A stretch of DNA of 64,000 bases from Nocardioides astragali (GCF_024436375.1 NZ_JAFMZM010000003.1:17529-81528), one strand, 5' to 3'; shown: positions 28,106 through 37,887, counted from the first letter of the stretch. A program made the numbers and translations. Notes: generated from the sequence alone by a model not told the origin.

Positions 28106-29488
28106 TCAGCCCGCCACCGCGGCGACGAAGCCGGCCGCCAGCACCATCAGGGGCAGGAGGGCGAGAAGCGTCATCGTCTCGACGATGTCGCCCATCCGGC
28201 CGCGGCGCACTGATGCCGAGGCCGGCACGAGGGTCAGCGACAGCAGCAGCGCTCCGACGCCGGCCAGCGCGATCGCCGCGCCTGCCCGCCATCCGTCGTG
28301 GATCAGCAGCATCGACACCGCCACCGACACCAGCCCGAGGATGCCGGAGGTCAGTCCGGCGAGCACCTCGGCGCCCGTGCGGTACTGGCGGGTGCGGAAC
28401 ATGACGGCCAGGCAGCACACGCCGGCGAGCACGGTGCCGTAGACGCCGCGCCCCACGGCGAACGGCGCGAACAGGACGAGCAGCGTGCCGACTGTCGCCG
28501 ACACCGCGAGCAGGATCTCGTGTCCCACGCGGGCGTCGTCGGCCACCTCGTCGGGGTCGATCTCGTCGGGGTCGGCGGTGATGTCGTGCAGCGAGTAGAG
28601 CTGGTCGACGCTCGTGCCGGTGACGCCGAGCGCCAGCCACGGGAACACGCTGCCGGCGAGCACGACGAGGGTCATCAGCACCGTGAAGACGGGGCTGGGC
28701 TCGAGCGAGGCGACCCGGATGAGCACCGAGCTCGCGACCAGGACCGCGCCGACGACGATGGCCGGGATGACCAGCGGGCGACCGTCCTTGAGGCCGACGA
28801 CGGACACGACGCCGGCGGCGAGGATGCCGAGACCGGCGAAGAGCAGCGGGTCGGTGAAGAAGGCGTCGGCCAGGGGCCAGCCCCACTCGGGCAGGTCGCC
28901 CGGCGCGAGCAGCAGGCCGGCGACGCCGGCGTAGAGCGCGGAGAGCAGGGAGACGGCCACCCCGGCTTCGGGCTCCTCCTGGGCCCGCGCGAGCACCACA
29001 CCGCCCACCACCAGCAGGCCGGCGATCACCGCGGCAGCCACACCGCCGAGCAGGCTCTCGCCCTGCAGCAACAGCGCCAAGGCGCCGAGACCGAGCAGGA
29101 TGCTGCCCGCACCCAGTGCCGTACGACGTCCTGCCGCCGGCTCCCACGGCTTGAGCTCGTTCTCGACGACGTCAGCCATCGCCTCGACCACGTCGTCGTA
29201 GACGCGGGGCGCCTTGTCGTCGACACCGGCGGTGACGGTCAGCAGGCCGCCGTCCTCGATCCCCTGCATCGTGAGTCCGGCATCGTTGGCCAGGATCCTG
29301 CCCTCCTGCGTGACCAGGCGGTAGCCGCCGTAGACCGTGGAGGCGTCGAGCAGGCCGACGGAGCGGGCCAGCTCGGGGACGAGCTCGGCGACCGGGATCG
29401 AGCCCGGCAGCACCAGATCGACTCGCCGAGACCCCGAGGCGATGGTCACCCGGACCAGGCCCGAGGCGACCGAGGACCCCTGACTCAT
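28106..29488 (-). CDS. eccD: Type VII secretion integral membrane protein EccD
   Basis: 460 residues from the ATG at 29486-29488, with AGGGGGA upstream. A ubiquitin-like N-terminal domain (about 10-95: VRVTIASGSRRVDLVLPGS, then VAELVPELARSVGL) is followed by about 11 membrane helices (about 135-455). EccD builds the membrane vestibule of the ESX pore, normally as a homodimer per unit. A second EccD-like gene at 32259-33626 in the same locus makes this one of two forms. It is the first gene of eccD-eccB-mycP. Confidence 0.93.
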   Translation of the reverse strand: MSQGSSVASGLVRVTIASGSRRVDLVLPGSIPVAELVPELARSVGLLDASTVYGGYRLVTQEGRILANDAGLTMQGIEDGGLLTVTAGVDDKAPRVYDDVVEAMADVVENELKPWEPAAGRRTALGAGSILLGLGALALLLQGESLLGGVAAAVIAGLLVVGGVVLARAQEEPEAGVAVSLLSALYAGVAGLLLAPGDLPEWGWPLADAFFTDPLLFAGLGILAAGVVSVVGLKDGRPLVIPAIVVGAVLVASSVLIRVASLEPSPVFTVLMTLVVLAGSVFPWLALGVTGTSVDQLYSLHDITADPDEIDPDEVADDARVGHEILLAVSATVGTLLVLFAPFAVGRGVYGTVLAGVCCLAVMFRTRQYRTGAEVLAGLTSGILGLVSVAVSMLLIHDGWRAGAAIALAGVGALLLSLTLVPASASVRRGRMGDIVETMTLLALLPLMVLAAGFVAAVAG

Positions 29489-29604
29489 TGGTGTTTCCCC
29501 CTGATCGTGCTTCACCTGCACCCGCCCGAGAGGCCGGGGCACTGAACGGGGTGCAGCCTAGGCGAAATCCGGCGACCTCACCGAGGCGGCATCACCCCAT
29601 GCCG

Positions 29605-30942
29605 TCACCGCAGGACGTCTGGTGCGGTTCCCTCGCCGTCGAGCCAGCGGTCGTCGGTGGCGAGCAGGTCGTCGCGCGCGGGGGCGGCCTTGTCCTTGCG
29701 GCGACCGCCGCGAGATCCTGCGGCACCCGCGGAGCCGCGGCCGGACTTGGACTGGCCCGATGCCTGCTGGCTCCCCTTGCCGCCCGCGACGTTGCGCCCG
29801 CCGCGACTGCTCCGTCCACTCTGACCCGTCTGACCGGTCTGCCCGGACCGAGCGGACGCACCGCCGCCTGCGGAGCGACCGGCCGCACCGGCCCGCGTGG
29901 CTGCGCCTGCAGCACCGGCACCCGCGGAGCCAGCACCGCCTCGCATCGCCATCCCGGCCGAGGCCCCGGCAGCACCAGCCGCACCGGCCATCCCCGTCAG
30001 GCCCATCGGGGCCGTCACTCCTGAGCCAGGTGAAGCGACGGGTCCAGCGGAGATCGCGCCGGGGGACCCAGGCGCGTAGGCCACGCCGCTCTGCGACGAG
30101 CCGGAGACCGTCGTGGTGGGGGCGTGCAGGTCGTGTACGGGGTGCGCGGTGCCGTCCGGATGCGTCGAGGACATCCCCGGACCGGGGCCCGGGTGCGGGC
30201 CTGGGGGCAGTCCGGGTCCCGCTCCGGGTCCGGGCGGCAGGCCGGTTGCCGGCCCGCGTTCGGGACCGGGCTTCTCCCTCACGGGCGGCCACGGAGGCAA
30301 CGGCGGCCACCCCGGCGGCGGGGGTTGCTCGGGGGGCGGGCCCGGCCAGCACACCGGGGGATACTCAGGCTGCGTCTCCGTCGTGGGGCGCTCCTCGCGG
30401 GGGATCCCGTGCGCGCTCCGGATCTTGTCCTCGGCGATCGTGAACACGCGGTTGAGCGAGTCCCACGCGGCGCGCGCCTCGTCCTCGCGCTGCTGCACCT
30501 GCTGCGCGTAGCCCGCGGTCGCCCGCTGGTGCGCGTTGGCGGCGTCCCAGTAGGCCGTCTGGTCAGTCGCCGCGGGGTCCGGGACCGGAGCCGGGCCGGG
30601 CGCGACCGGGACGCCTGCCCGGTCCCACGACCGGATGAGCGACTTCACCTGGGTGAGGGCGCCGCCGGCCGCGTCGAGGGCTTGGGCCGTCCTGCCGAGC
30701 ATGAGGCGCTGCTCGGCGACGTAGTCGCGCATGTCACGGAAGGCGCCGATGGCGGCGTCGCGGGTCTGGTCACCGAGCTGGTCGTGGTCCCGCAGGCCCC
30801 TGATGCCGCTCGCGAGCCGGTCGTCGACCGTGTTCAGGTCCCGGATCGAGGCGCGCCACCCGGTCGCCATCTCGTTGAGGACGTCGGCGTCGCCGACGGT
30901 CATCATCGCGCGACGGACCTGGGTCTCGTAGAAGCCGGTCAC
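29605..30942 (-). CDS. Helical protein with Pro/Gly-rich tail, probable type VII substrate
   Basis: 445 residues from GTG 30940-30942, one base after the stop of the upstream gene. The first 190 residues are helical (RRAMMTVGDADVLNEMA, TRDAAIGAFRDMRDYVAEQ, YAQQVQQREDEARAAW), like WXG/PPE-type four-helix bundles, with no signal peptide. Then comes a Pro-rich stretch (about 215-275) and a long Gly/Ala/Ser-rich region ending in a basic SRGGRRKDK patch. This layout (helical head plus low-complexity tail) is common for large ESX substrates. Position inside the esx-ecc cluster supports that; no family is named with certainty. Confidence 0.65.
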   Translation of the reverse strand: MTGFYETQVRRAMMTVGDADVLNEMATGWRASIRDLNTVDDRLASGIRGLRDHDQLGDQTRDAAIGAFRDMRDYVAEQRLMLGRTAQALDAAGGALTQVKSLIRSWDRAGVPVAPGPAPVPDPAATDQTAYWDAANAHQRATAGYAQQVQQREDEARAAWDSLNRVFTIAEDKIRSAHGIPREERPTTETQPEYPPVCWPGPPPEQPPPPGWPPLPPWPPVREKPGPERGPATGLPPGPGAGPGLPPGPHPGPGPGMSSTHPDGTAHPVHDLHAPTTTVSGSSQSGVAYAPGSPGAISAGPVASPGSGVTAPMGLTGMAGAAGAAGASAGMAMRGGAGSAGAGAAGAATRAGAAGRSAGGGASARSGQTGQTGQSGRSSRGGRNVAGGKGSQQASGQSKSGRGSAGAAGSRGGRRKDKAAPARDDLLATDDRWLDGEGTAPDVLR

Positions 30943-30943
30943 G

Positions 30944-31348
30944 TCAGTCCTCGTCCAGGGCCAGCTGCGCGAGCCGGAGGAAGTGGTCGCGGTGCAGCTC
31001 GTCGGTGCCCTCGAGCTCGCCGAGGCAGTCGTCGAGGGCACGGGCGAAGCGCCGCACCTTGCGCGCCTGGGCCTGGCGGTCCTCGACGGTGCGCTGGTGC
31101 GCGACGTCGTACACCACGCGCAGGCTCTGGCCGGCGTGGAAGGCGCCGAAGTTGCCCGGGCGGGTCTCGGATCCCTCGAGCGTGTCGACGTCTCGGTGGC
31201 TGCGCACCTGGACGATGTCCTCGATGCCGAAGCGGTCGTAGGACGGGTCCATGTGGCTGGCCGCGTGGCGCAGCGACGCCGAGATTCCCCTGATGAGGTC
31301 AGCATCGACCCTGATGTTGCTCACGCGTTCCCCCACGTCACGCTCCAT
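30944..31348 (-). CDS. Small helical protein of the type VII secretion locus
   Basis: 134 residues from the ATG at 31346-31348, preceded by GGGGGA. No signal peptide. Helical segments (NIRVDADLIRGISASLRHAA, then DRQAQARKVRRFARALDDCL) flank a more variable middle. No WxG motif is seen. It lies one base upstream of the helical/Pro-rich protein, so the two probably form a pair, as is usual for ESX substrate heterodimers. Function beyond that is unknown. Confidence 0.65.
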   Translation of the reverse strand: MERDVGERVSNIRVDADLIRGISASLRHAASHMDPSYDRFGIEDIVQVRSHRDVDTLEGSETRPGNFGAFHAGQSLRVVYDVAHQRTVEDRQAQARKVRRFARALDDCLGELEGTDELHRDHFLRLAQLALDED

Positions 31349-31491
31349 GCCGTCCCCCGGCTGCCTCCATTGTCCTTGCGCGGAGGCGTACGCAGGCCAA
31401 AAGTACGCAACCCGGGCCGAGAAAGCCAGAACTGGCCCGAGGCCGGACCTCCCCGGAGGGAGGACCGGCCTCGGAACGGGCGGTGCTGCGC

Positions 31492-31785
31492 TCAGAAGCG
31501 GTTGGCGCCCCGGGCGTCGGCAGCCTTGTACTCGGCGTTGGACGAGTCGACACCCTGGCTGGCCTGCTGGAGCAGGAGCGTCATCTCGGTCATGGCCTGG
31601 TCCCACTTGGCCTTGGCCTGGTCGTACGCCATCTTGGCGTTACCGTTCCAGTCCGACTTGAGGGGGTTGAGCTCGTTCTCGAGCTGGTCGAGGCGGGCCT
31701 CGATGTCCTTGGCAGCCTTCATGACGTCGGCGGCACCGGCGTCGAGGTGGCCGTGCTGAACCTTGATTCCGTCGAAACTCATCAT
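31492..31785 (-). CDS. WXG100-family protein, EsxB-like
   Basis: 97 residues from the first of two adjacent ATGs (31785 or 31782) after AAGGAG. A helix-turn-helix hairpin with the turn motif W-N-G in KSDWNGNAK marks a WXG100 protein. The C-terminal tail contains YKAAD, which fits the YxxxD/E export signal recognised by EccC. That makes it the EsxB/CFP-10-like partner of the next WXG100 gene. Such heterodimers are the minimal substrates of type VII secretion. Confidence 0.93.
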   Translation of the reverse strand: MMSFDGIKVQHGHLDAGAADVMKAAKDIEARLDQLENELNPLKSDWNGNAKMAYDQAKAKWDQAMTEMTLLLQQASQGVDSSNAEYKAADARGANRF

Positions 31786-31817
31786 CGATCTCCTTGAGAT
31801 TGGAAGGGTGTCGGCGG

Positions 31818-32129
31818 TCAGCCGAGACGGCCCTGGAGGTTGGTGTGGGTGGCGGACTGGCTCTCGTCGGTGGAGACGTTGTCGCGCTCGGTCTCCTTCA
31901 TCGACGCAGAGAGCTGGTCGAGGGCCTTGAGGATGGTCTCCTGCTTCTGGTCCCAGGCGATCATGAGGTTGTTGAACGCGGAGGCACCCTGGCCGCCCCA
32001 TCCACCCATCATCGTCTGGATGTTGCCGGAGAGGACGCCACACTTGTTCTTGACGTCGCTGCGGGCCTGGTCGACGAAGTCGGCGCCCTTGGAGAGGGCC
32101 TTCTCTGTCTGGCCGTACATCTCGCTCAT
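31818..32129 (-). CDS. WXG100-family protein, EsxA-like
   Basis: 103 residues. A helical hairpin with the motif W-G-G in MMGGWGGQGA defines a WXG100 protein. No YxxxD/E motif is seen in its tail, as in EsxA partners that travel bound to an EsxB-type protein. A single cysteine (NKCGVL) lies in the first helix. It is 32 bases upstream of the EsxB-like gene on the same strand, so the two are co-expressed and should form the secreted heterodimer. Confidence 0.92.
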   Translation of the reverse strand: MSEMYGQTEKALSKGADFVDQARSDVKNKCGVLSGNIQTMMGGWGGQGASAFNNLMIAWDQKQETILKALDQLSASMKETERDNVSTDESQSATHTNLQGRLG

Positions 32130-32258
32130 GAAAGATCCTTCTCCCTCGGCGGCCGAACCGACCGAGTGTCTTGTGTGTTGGTGATCCGAGCTTGCTCGGG
32201 GAGACGTCCCGGCCCCCCGCGCTGACGTGTCTCTACCCGACGAAATCGGGGCTAAACA

Positions 32259-33626
32259 TCACGACGTCATTTCCCACAGGCGCCGGAAGATCCCGGCCGC
32301 CACCACGGCTGCGGCGAACGCGAAGCTGCCGCACAACGACTCGGCAACCTCGGCACGACGCGACCACCACACCGACCGCCAGCCCCGGCCGGTCGCCACG
32401 GCCGCGGCCAGCGCGATGACACCGAGGCCGACGACGACGTAGAAGAAGGTGTCCAGGAGCCGGCCGCCCGGGCCGACGACGAGGTGCGCGGCCAGGGCGG
32501 TGAGGGCACCCAGGCCGGCGAGCCGCAGCAGTCCGCGGGCCGCGGCGTGCCGGTAGGAGCGCGCGGCGAGGAGCAGCGAGCACCCGGCGAAGAACACCAG
32601 GCACCGGGCGCCGATGCGATCGAGGTCGATGGTGGCGCTGTGCAGCAACAGCGGGCTGGCGACCACGACTGTCACGAGGATCGCGACGGACGCGCCGGTC
32701 ACGATGCGCGAGGCCCGGTGGACCAGGCGCTCCATCGCGTCGGCAGCCACCACGATCCGGCCACGGCGTCCGCCCCGTTGGGAGTCGCGCGCCGACCAGG
32801 CGGTGACCGCCAACCGGTCGAGGTCGAGCAGCGCCTCGTCCGGTACGTCGATGGCGAGCGACGGGGCGAACCTGGCCGCCATCATCGCGAGGAAGACCAG
32901 CAGCGTCCAGGCGACCCGGTCGTCCCAGCCGCGCAGGGTGGGAAGGGCACAGCAGGCGAAGACCGTCAGCCCGCTGACGATCCACACGGTGCTGATCTCG
33001 TCGCCGTGCACCGACAGGGCGCGCCCGATGCTGGCGACCACAGCGGCCGAGATCCCGGCAGCGCCGAGGATCGCGGGGAGCAGGTGCACGCCGGGCTCGT
33101 AGAACGCCGCGAAGGCGGCCGCGGCGGCGAACGCGGGGGCGGCGGCCGCCCGTTGGCGGACGTGCCGACCGACCGGCAGTGCGCCGGCGAGGGCACAGGC
33201 GAGCAGGATCCCGACCACTGCGGTGCGGACGGTCTCGTCCTGCGCGCGACCGGCGTACCAGGCCGCGAGGACCGCGAACAGCGTGGCGACCGTGGCGATC
33301 ATCGACGCGAGCGCCGGGCTCTCCGGTGCGTTCTTCGCCGCTTCGCGCATGGTGATCTTGCGCGGTCGGTGCACGCCGCTGGTGGCGACCAGCACGTCTC
33401 CGGCCTGCACGCCGGCGTCGGCGAGCGGGAGGGCGGCGTTGAGCCGCTGGCCGAGCGCGGACTGCAGCAGGGGGATCCCCGGGACCTCCGCCTGCTTGGC
33501 GTACTCGCGGGCGACGTCGAGCGACGTGGCCGCTGCGGGGACCACGAGGTCGAGCACGCCTGCAGGGCCGTGGACGCTCACGGCGATGGTCGCGTCAGCA
33601 GAGCTGGGCATCGCGACGTCCGACAC
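32259..33626 (-). CDS. Second EccD-like type VII secretion membrane protein
   Basis: 455 residues from GTG 33624-33626, just after GGGGGAG. A ubiquitin-like N-terminus (about 12-85: TIAVSVHGPAGVLDLVVP, then LDVAREYAKQ) is followed by a basic linker (HRPRKITMREAAK) and about 11 membrane helices. This is the EccD architecture, but the sequence differs clearly from the 28106-29488 EccD. It is divergent from eccC, with about 115 bases between the starts that must hold both promoters. It may pair with the other EccD as a heterodimer, which is inference. Confidence 0.85.
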   Translation of the reverse strand: MSDVAMPSSADATIAVSVHGPAGVLDLVVPAAATSLDVAREYAKQAEVPGIPLLQSALGQRLNAALPLADAGVQAGDVLVATSGVHRPRKITMREAAKNAPESPALASMIATVATLFAVLAAWYAGRAQDETVRTAVVGILLACALAGALPVGRHVRQRAAAAPAFAAAAAFAAFYEPGVHLLPAILGAAGISAAVVASIGRALSVHGDEISTVWIVSGLTVFACCALPTLRGWDDRVAWTLLVFLAMMAARFAPSLAIDVPDEALLDLDRLAVTAWSARDSQRGGRRGRIVVAADAMERLVHRASRIVTGASVAILVTVVVASPLLLHSATIDLDRIGARCLVFFAGCSLLLAARSYRHAAARGLLRLAGLGALTALAAHLVVGPGGRLLDTFFYVVVGLGVIALAAAVATGRGWRSVWWSRRAEVAESLCGSFAFAAAVVAAGIFRRLWEMTS

Positions 33627-33741
33627 GTTCTCCCCCTTCGCGTGCATCGGGCGGGCGCTTCTCGGCTGGAGCGTAGTCGCGCCCGTCATGGAGCACACCT
33701 ATCATCAACGCGACTTCATCGGGTGAGGCACGGGGGGATGC

Positions 33742-36700
33742 GTGAGCACGACACTGCGCGGCGGACAGCGTCTGGACGAACCGGAGATGCCGGGCGGCCA
33801 GATCGTCCTCCAGCCGCCCCCGGAGCTGCAGGAGGGCGAGGGCGCGAGCGGCGTGCTCATGAACGCCATCCCCATGCTCGGCAGCCTCGGCTCGATCGTG
33901 CTGGTGGCCACCATGGGCGGCGGCGCCAACCGCGGCCGCAGCTTCCTCGCGGCCGGCATGTTCCTGTTCGCCACCCTCGGCTTCATCGTCGTCCAGATCG
34001 ACCGGCAGCGGAAGCAGCGGGCCCAGCAGGTCACCGGCTCGCGCACTGAGTACCTCCGCTACCTCAGCAACATCCGCAAGGTCGCACGGGAAGCCGCCGA
34101 CCAGCAGCGCCGGGCGCTGAACTGGCACCACCCCGAGCCGGCCGCCCTCCCCTCGCTCGCGGAGGACCGCACCCGGCTGTGGGAGCACACGGGGTCCGAC
34201 GACAACTTCCTGCACGTGCGCTACGGCCTGTGCTCGCAGCCGCTGTCCCTCGAGCTCGTGCCACCGGAGAGCGCGCCCGTCGACCAGGTGGACCCGGCGG
34301 CCGCGTCGGCGCTGCACCGCCTGCTCGTCGTGCACCGACTCCAGCCCAACCTCCCGGCGTCCATCGACCTGCGCGCCTTCGACCGCATCGAGCTGTGCGG
34401 CGACGCCGAGGAGGTCCGCTCCACCGCACGGGCGATGATCTGCTCCGCGACCGCCTTCCAGAACCCCGACCAGCTGATCGTCGCGGTGCTGAGCTCCGAG
34501 CAGAACCTCACGCACTGGGACTGGGTCAAGTGGCTGCCGCACGCCCAGAGCACCCGCGAAGCCGATGCGGTCGGCCCGATGCGGATGGTCTCCACGTCGC
34601 TCGACGACCTCGGCAACCTGCTCCCGCCCGACCTCAGCGACCGCCCGCGTTTCGGTGCCGACGAGCGCGCGGCGACGCCCCACATCCTGCTCGTCATCGA
34701 TGGCGGCCACCTGCCTCCCGGCAACCACATCGTGCCGCCGGACGGCCTGCACGGCGTCACCCTCCTCGACCTGCCGAGCAGGTGGGACGAGCTCGAGGAC
34801 GCAACGAGGTTGCGCCTCCAGTTCGCCGACGGCCCTGACGAGCTCGGCAAGCGACCGGTGCTGGCGCTGCGGCTGCGCGGAGAGCCGATCAAGGCGCTGG
34901 CCGACCAGTGCGACATCGCCACCGCGGAGGCGTTCGCGCGCCGGATCGCCCCGCTCAAGACCGCCAGTGCCGAGTCGTCCTCGGCCGGGGGCGCGGTCGA
35001 CATCACCTCGACGACGCCGGACCACATGGACCTGCTCGGCCTCGGCGACATCTTCGCCTACGACCCGTCCACGGCCTGGCGGCCGCGACCGGCCCGCGAC
35101 CGGCTGCGCGTGCCGATCGGCATCGGCGACTCCGGCGGCCTGATCCACCTCGACATCAAGGAGTCCGCCCAGCAGGGCATGGGTCCGCACGGCCTGGTGA
35201 TCGGCGCGACCGGCTCGGGGAAGTCGGAGTTCCTCCGCACGCTCGTGCTCGGGCTGGTGATGACGCACTCCTCCGAGCAGCTCAACCTCGTGCTGGTCGA
35301 CTTCAAGGGCGGCGCGACCTTCGCCGGCATGGCCGACATGCCGCACGTCTCGGCCGTCATCACCAACCTCGCCAACGAGCTCACCCTCGTCGACCGCATG
35401 CAGGACGCCCTGTCGGGTGAGATGACCCGCCGCCAGGAGCTCCTGCGCGACGCCGGCAACTACGCATCGGTCCGCGACTACGAGAAGGCCCGTGCCAACG
35501 GCGAGCCGCTCGAGCCCATGCCGTCGCTGTTCATCGTCGTCGACGAGTTCTCCGAGATGCTCTCGGCCAAGCCCGAGTTCATCGACCTCTTCGTCGCCAT
35601 CGGCCGGCTCGGCCGGTCCCTCGGCCTCCACCTCCTGCTCGCCTCTCAGCGGCTCGAGGAGGGCCGCCTGCGCGGCCTTGAGTCCCACCTGTCCTACCGC
35701 GTGGGCCTGCGCACCTTCTCGGCCGGCGAGTCGCGCGCGGTCCTGGGCGTCCCGGACGCCTACGAGCTCCCCGCCGTGCCCGGCCTGGGCTACCTGAAGC
35801 CCGACCAGTCCACGCTGCTGCGCTTCAAGGCCGCGTACGTCTCCGGTCCCCCGTCGAGCCGGGTCCGGGTCGCGCGCGACGAGGGCGGCGCGATCCGCGG
35901 CATCCTGCCGTTCACCATCTCCGAGGTGCAGGCGCTGGAGCCGACGCCGGACGACAACCAGGCCGTGGTCACGCCGCAGCCCCAGCAGCAGGGCGAGCAG
36001 CCGTCGCTGCTCGACGTCGCGGTCCAGCGGATGATCGGGAAGGGCCCGGAGGCCCACCAGGTCTGGCTCCCGCCGCTCGACGTCCCCGACACGCTCGACG
36101 AGCTCATGCCCGACCTGGCCGAGCACCCCGAGCTGGGCCTGACCTCGATGCAGTGGCGCAGCGTCCCGGGACTGGTCATCCCCCTCGGCACCGTGGACCG
36201 TCCGCGCGAGCAGCGGCGCGACACGATGACGCTCAACCTCACCGGTGCGGCCGGTCACGTCGCGGTCGTCGGCGGTCCGCGCTCGGGCAAGAGCACGATG
36301 CTGCGCAGCATCGTCACCAGCATGGCGTTGGTGACGACCCCGACGGAGTCGCAGTTCTTCGTGCTCGACTTCGGGGGCGGCACGTTCGCCCCGCTGACCC
36401 GGCTCCCGCACGTCTCCGGTGTCGCGACCCGCTCCGAGCCCGACGTCGTACGCCGGGTCATGGCCGAGGTCGAGGGCATCGTCGACCGGCGCGAGGCCTA
36501 CTTCCGCGAGAACGGCATCGACTCGATCGAGACCTATCGCTCCCGCCGTGCCCAGGGCCGGGCCGACGACGGGTGGGGCGACGTGTTCCTCGTCATCGAC
36601 GGCTGGAGCACCCTGCGCGCCGAGTTCGACGACCTCGAGATGGAGATCCAGCAGCTCGCCGCGCGCGGCCTGACCTTCGGTCTCCACATCGTCACCGCCT

Positions 36701-37746
36701 CGACGCGCTGGGCCGACTACCGCGCCGCGATGCGCGACGTGTTCGGATCCAAGCTCGAGCTGCGCCTCGGCGACCCTCTCGACTCCGAGATCGACCGCAA
36801 GGTCGCGGCGCTGGTGCCGGTCGGCCGGCCCGGCCGCGGCCTGGTCCCGTCCAAGCTGCACTTCCTCGGCGCGCTGCCGCGCATCGACAGCGACGGCAAC
36901 GCGGACACGCTCGGTGACGGCGTCGACGACCTGATCGACAAGATGGCCGCGGCCTGGAAGGGCCCCCAGGGGCCCAAGCTGCGCCTCCTGCCCGGGAAGG
37001 TCACCCTCGAGGCGGTCCGCGAGGACGCGGTGCGTCGCCAGATCCCGGAGCGTCACATCCTGCTCGGCATCAACGAGAAGGAGCTGGCCCCGGTCGGCCT
37101 CGACGTCGACTCCGAGCCGCACATGCTGATCTTCGGCGACGGCCAGTCGGGCAAGAGCGCCCTGCTGCGCGCGTACTGCCACGAGATCATGCGCACGCGG
37201 ACGCCGAAGGAGGCCCAGCTGGTGCTGGTCGACTACCGGCGCTCGCTGCTCGGCGAGGTCCCCGACGAGTACCTCCTCAACTACCTCACGTCCGCCACCC
37301 AGGCGACGCCCACGTTGAAGGACATCGCGACCTACCTCGAGGGCCGCATCCCCGGGCCGGACGTGACGCCCGACCAGCTGCGCAACCGGTCGTGGTGGAC
37401 CGGCGCCGAGGTCTACGTCGTGGTCGACGACTACGACCTCGTCGCGACCGCGCAGTCCTCACCGGTCTCGGCGCTGCAGCCGCTGATGGCGCAGGCGCGC
37501 GACGTCGGCCTGCACGTCGTGGTCGCGCGCCGCACGGGTGGTGCGTCCAGGGCGCTCTACGAGCCGGTGATCCAGTCGCTGCGCGACCTCGCCATGCCCG
37601 GCGTGATGCTCTCGGGCCCGCGCGACGAGGGTGTGCTGATCGGCAACCTGCGGCCCCAGCCGGCCCCCGAGGGCCGCGCACGCGTCGTCACCCGCGACCG
37701 CGGGACCGAGACGGCGCAGCTGGCGTGGCTCGACCCGACCATGTGA
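33742..37746 (+). CDS. eccC: Type VII secretion ATPase EccC (fused EccCa-EccCb)
   Basis: 1334 residues from GTG after GGGGGA. Two N-terminal membrane helices (about 38-85) and a stalk precede three FtsK/SpoIIIE-type ATPase domains with Walker A motifs GATGSGKS (488-495), GGPRSGKS (844-851) and GDGQSGKS (1132-1139). Walker B motifs are FIVVDEFSE, VFLVIDGWS and VYVVVDDYD. Only the first has the usual acidic catalytic DE pair, matching the known pattern of one strong and two weak ATPases. EccC powers export and binds the YxxxD/E signal of Esx proteins. It is the only plus-strand gene of the main locus. Confidence 0.96.
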   Translation: MSTTLRGGQRLDEPEMPGGQIVLQPPPELQEGEGASGVLMNAIPMLGSLGSIVLVATMGGGANRGRSFLAAGMFLFATLGFIVVQIDRQRKQRAQQVTGSRTEYLRYLSNIRKVAREAADQQRRALNWHHPEPAALPSLAEDRTRLWEHTGSDDNFLHVRYGLCSQPLSLELVPPESAPVDQVDPAAASALHRLLVVHRLQPNLPASIDLRAFDRIELCGDAEEVRSTARAMICSATAFQNPDQLIVAVLSSEQNLTHWDWVKWLPHAQSTREADAVGPMRMVSTSLDDLGNLLPPDLSDRPRFGADERAATPHILLVIDGGHLPPGNHIVPPDGLHGVTLLDLPSRWDELEDATRLRLQFADGPDELGKRPVLALRLRGEPIKALADQCDIATAEAFARRIAPLKTASAESSSAGGAVDITSTTPDHMDLLGLGDIFAYDPSTAWRPRPARDRLRVPIGIGDSGGLIHLDIKESAQQGMGPHGLVIGATGSGKSEFLRTLVLGLVMTHSSEQLNLVLVDFKGGATFAGMADMPHVSAVITNLANELTLVDRMQDALSGEMTRRQELLRDAGNYASVRDYEKARANGEPLEPMPSLFIVVDEFSEMLSAKPEFIDLFVAIGRLGRSLGLHLLLASQRLEEGRLRGLESHLSYRVGLRTFSAGESRAVLGVPDAYELPAVPGLGYLKPDQSTLLRFKAAYVSGPPSSRVRVARDEGGAIRGILPFTISEVQALEPTPDDNQAVVTPQPQQQGEQPSLLDVAVQRMIGKGPEAHQVWLPPLDVPDTLDELMPDLAEHPELGLTSMQWRSVPGLVIPLGTVDRPREQRRDTMTLNLTGAAGHVAVVGGPRSGKSTMLRSIVTSMALVTTPTESQFFVLDFGGGTFAPLTRLPHVSGVATRSEPDVVRRVMAEVEGIVDRREAYFRENGIDSIETYRSRRAQGRADDGWGDVFLVIDGWSTLRAEFDDLEMEIQQLAARGLTFGLHIVTASTRWADYRAAMRDVFGSKLELRLGDPLDSEIDRKVAALVPVGRPGRGLVPSKLHFLGALPRIDSDGNADTLGDGVDDLIDKMAAAWKGPQGPKLRLLPGKVTLEAVREDAVRRQIPERHILLGINEKELAPVGLDVDSEPHMLIFGDGQSGKSALLRAYCHEIMRTRTPKEAQLVLVDYRRSLLGEVPDEYLLNYLTSATQATPTLKDIATYLEGRIPGPDVTPDQLRNRSWWTGAEVYVVVDDYDLVATAQSSPVSALQPLMAQARDVGLHVVVARRTGGASRALYEPVIQSLRDLAMPGVMLSGPRDEGVLIGNLRPQPAPEGRARVVTRDRGTETAQLAWLDPTM

Positions 37747-37748
37747 GG

Positions 37749-37887
37749 CCCAGCGCCCGACGCTGTCTGGACTGACGAGCGAGCAAGCGTGACGAGCGCA
37801 GCGAGACAGCGCCGTCGAGCGAGGAGGGAAGACAGCGTCTTCAGGGGCGCTGGGCACGCGCGAGCGGAGCGAGCGCCAACAGCTCAG
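37749..37887. repeat. Structured 139-bp repeat, copy A
   Basis: The 5' arm (CCCAGCGCCC then GACGCTGTCT, 37749-37768) pairs perfectly with AGACAGCGTC (37830-37839) and GGGCGCTGGG (37845-37854), leaving a TTCAG bulge on the 3' side. A 61-base loop rich in CGAGCG words is nearly identical among copies. It starts two bases after eccC. A second copy follows directly, and a third with compensatory arm changes lies at 45027-45164. Confidence 0.9.

Noticed and set aside
33595..37182. Long minus-strand frame of 1195 codons opposite eccC
   Set aside because: It mirrors the eccC codon structure in high-GC DNA, has no recognisable domain and overlaps a certain gene fully.
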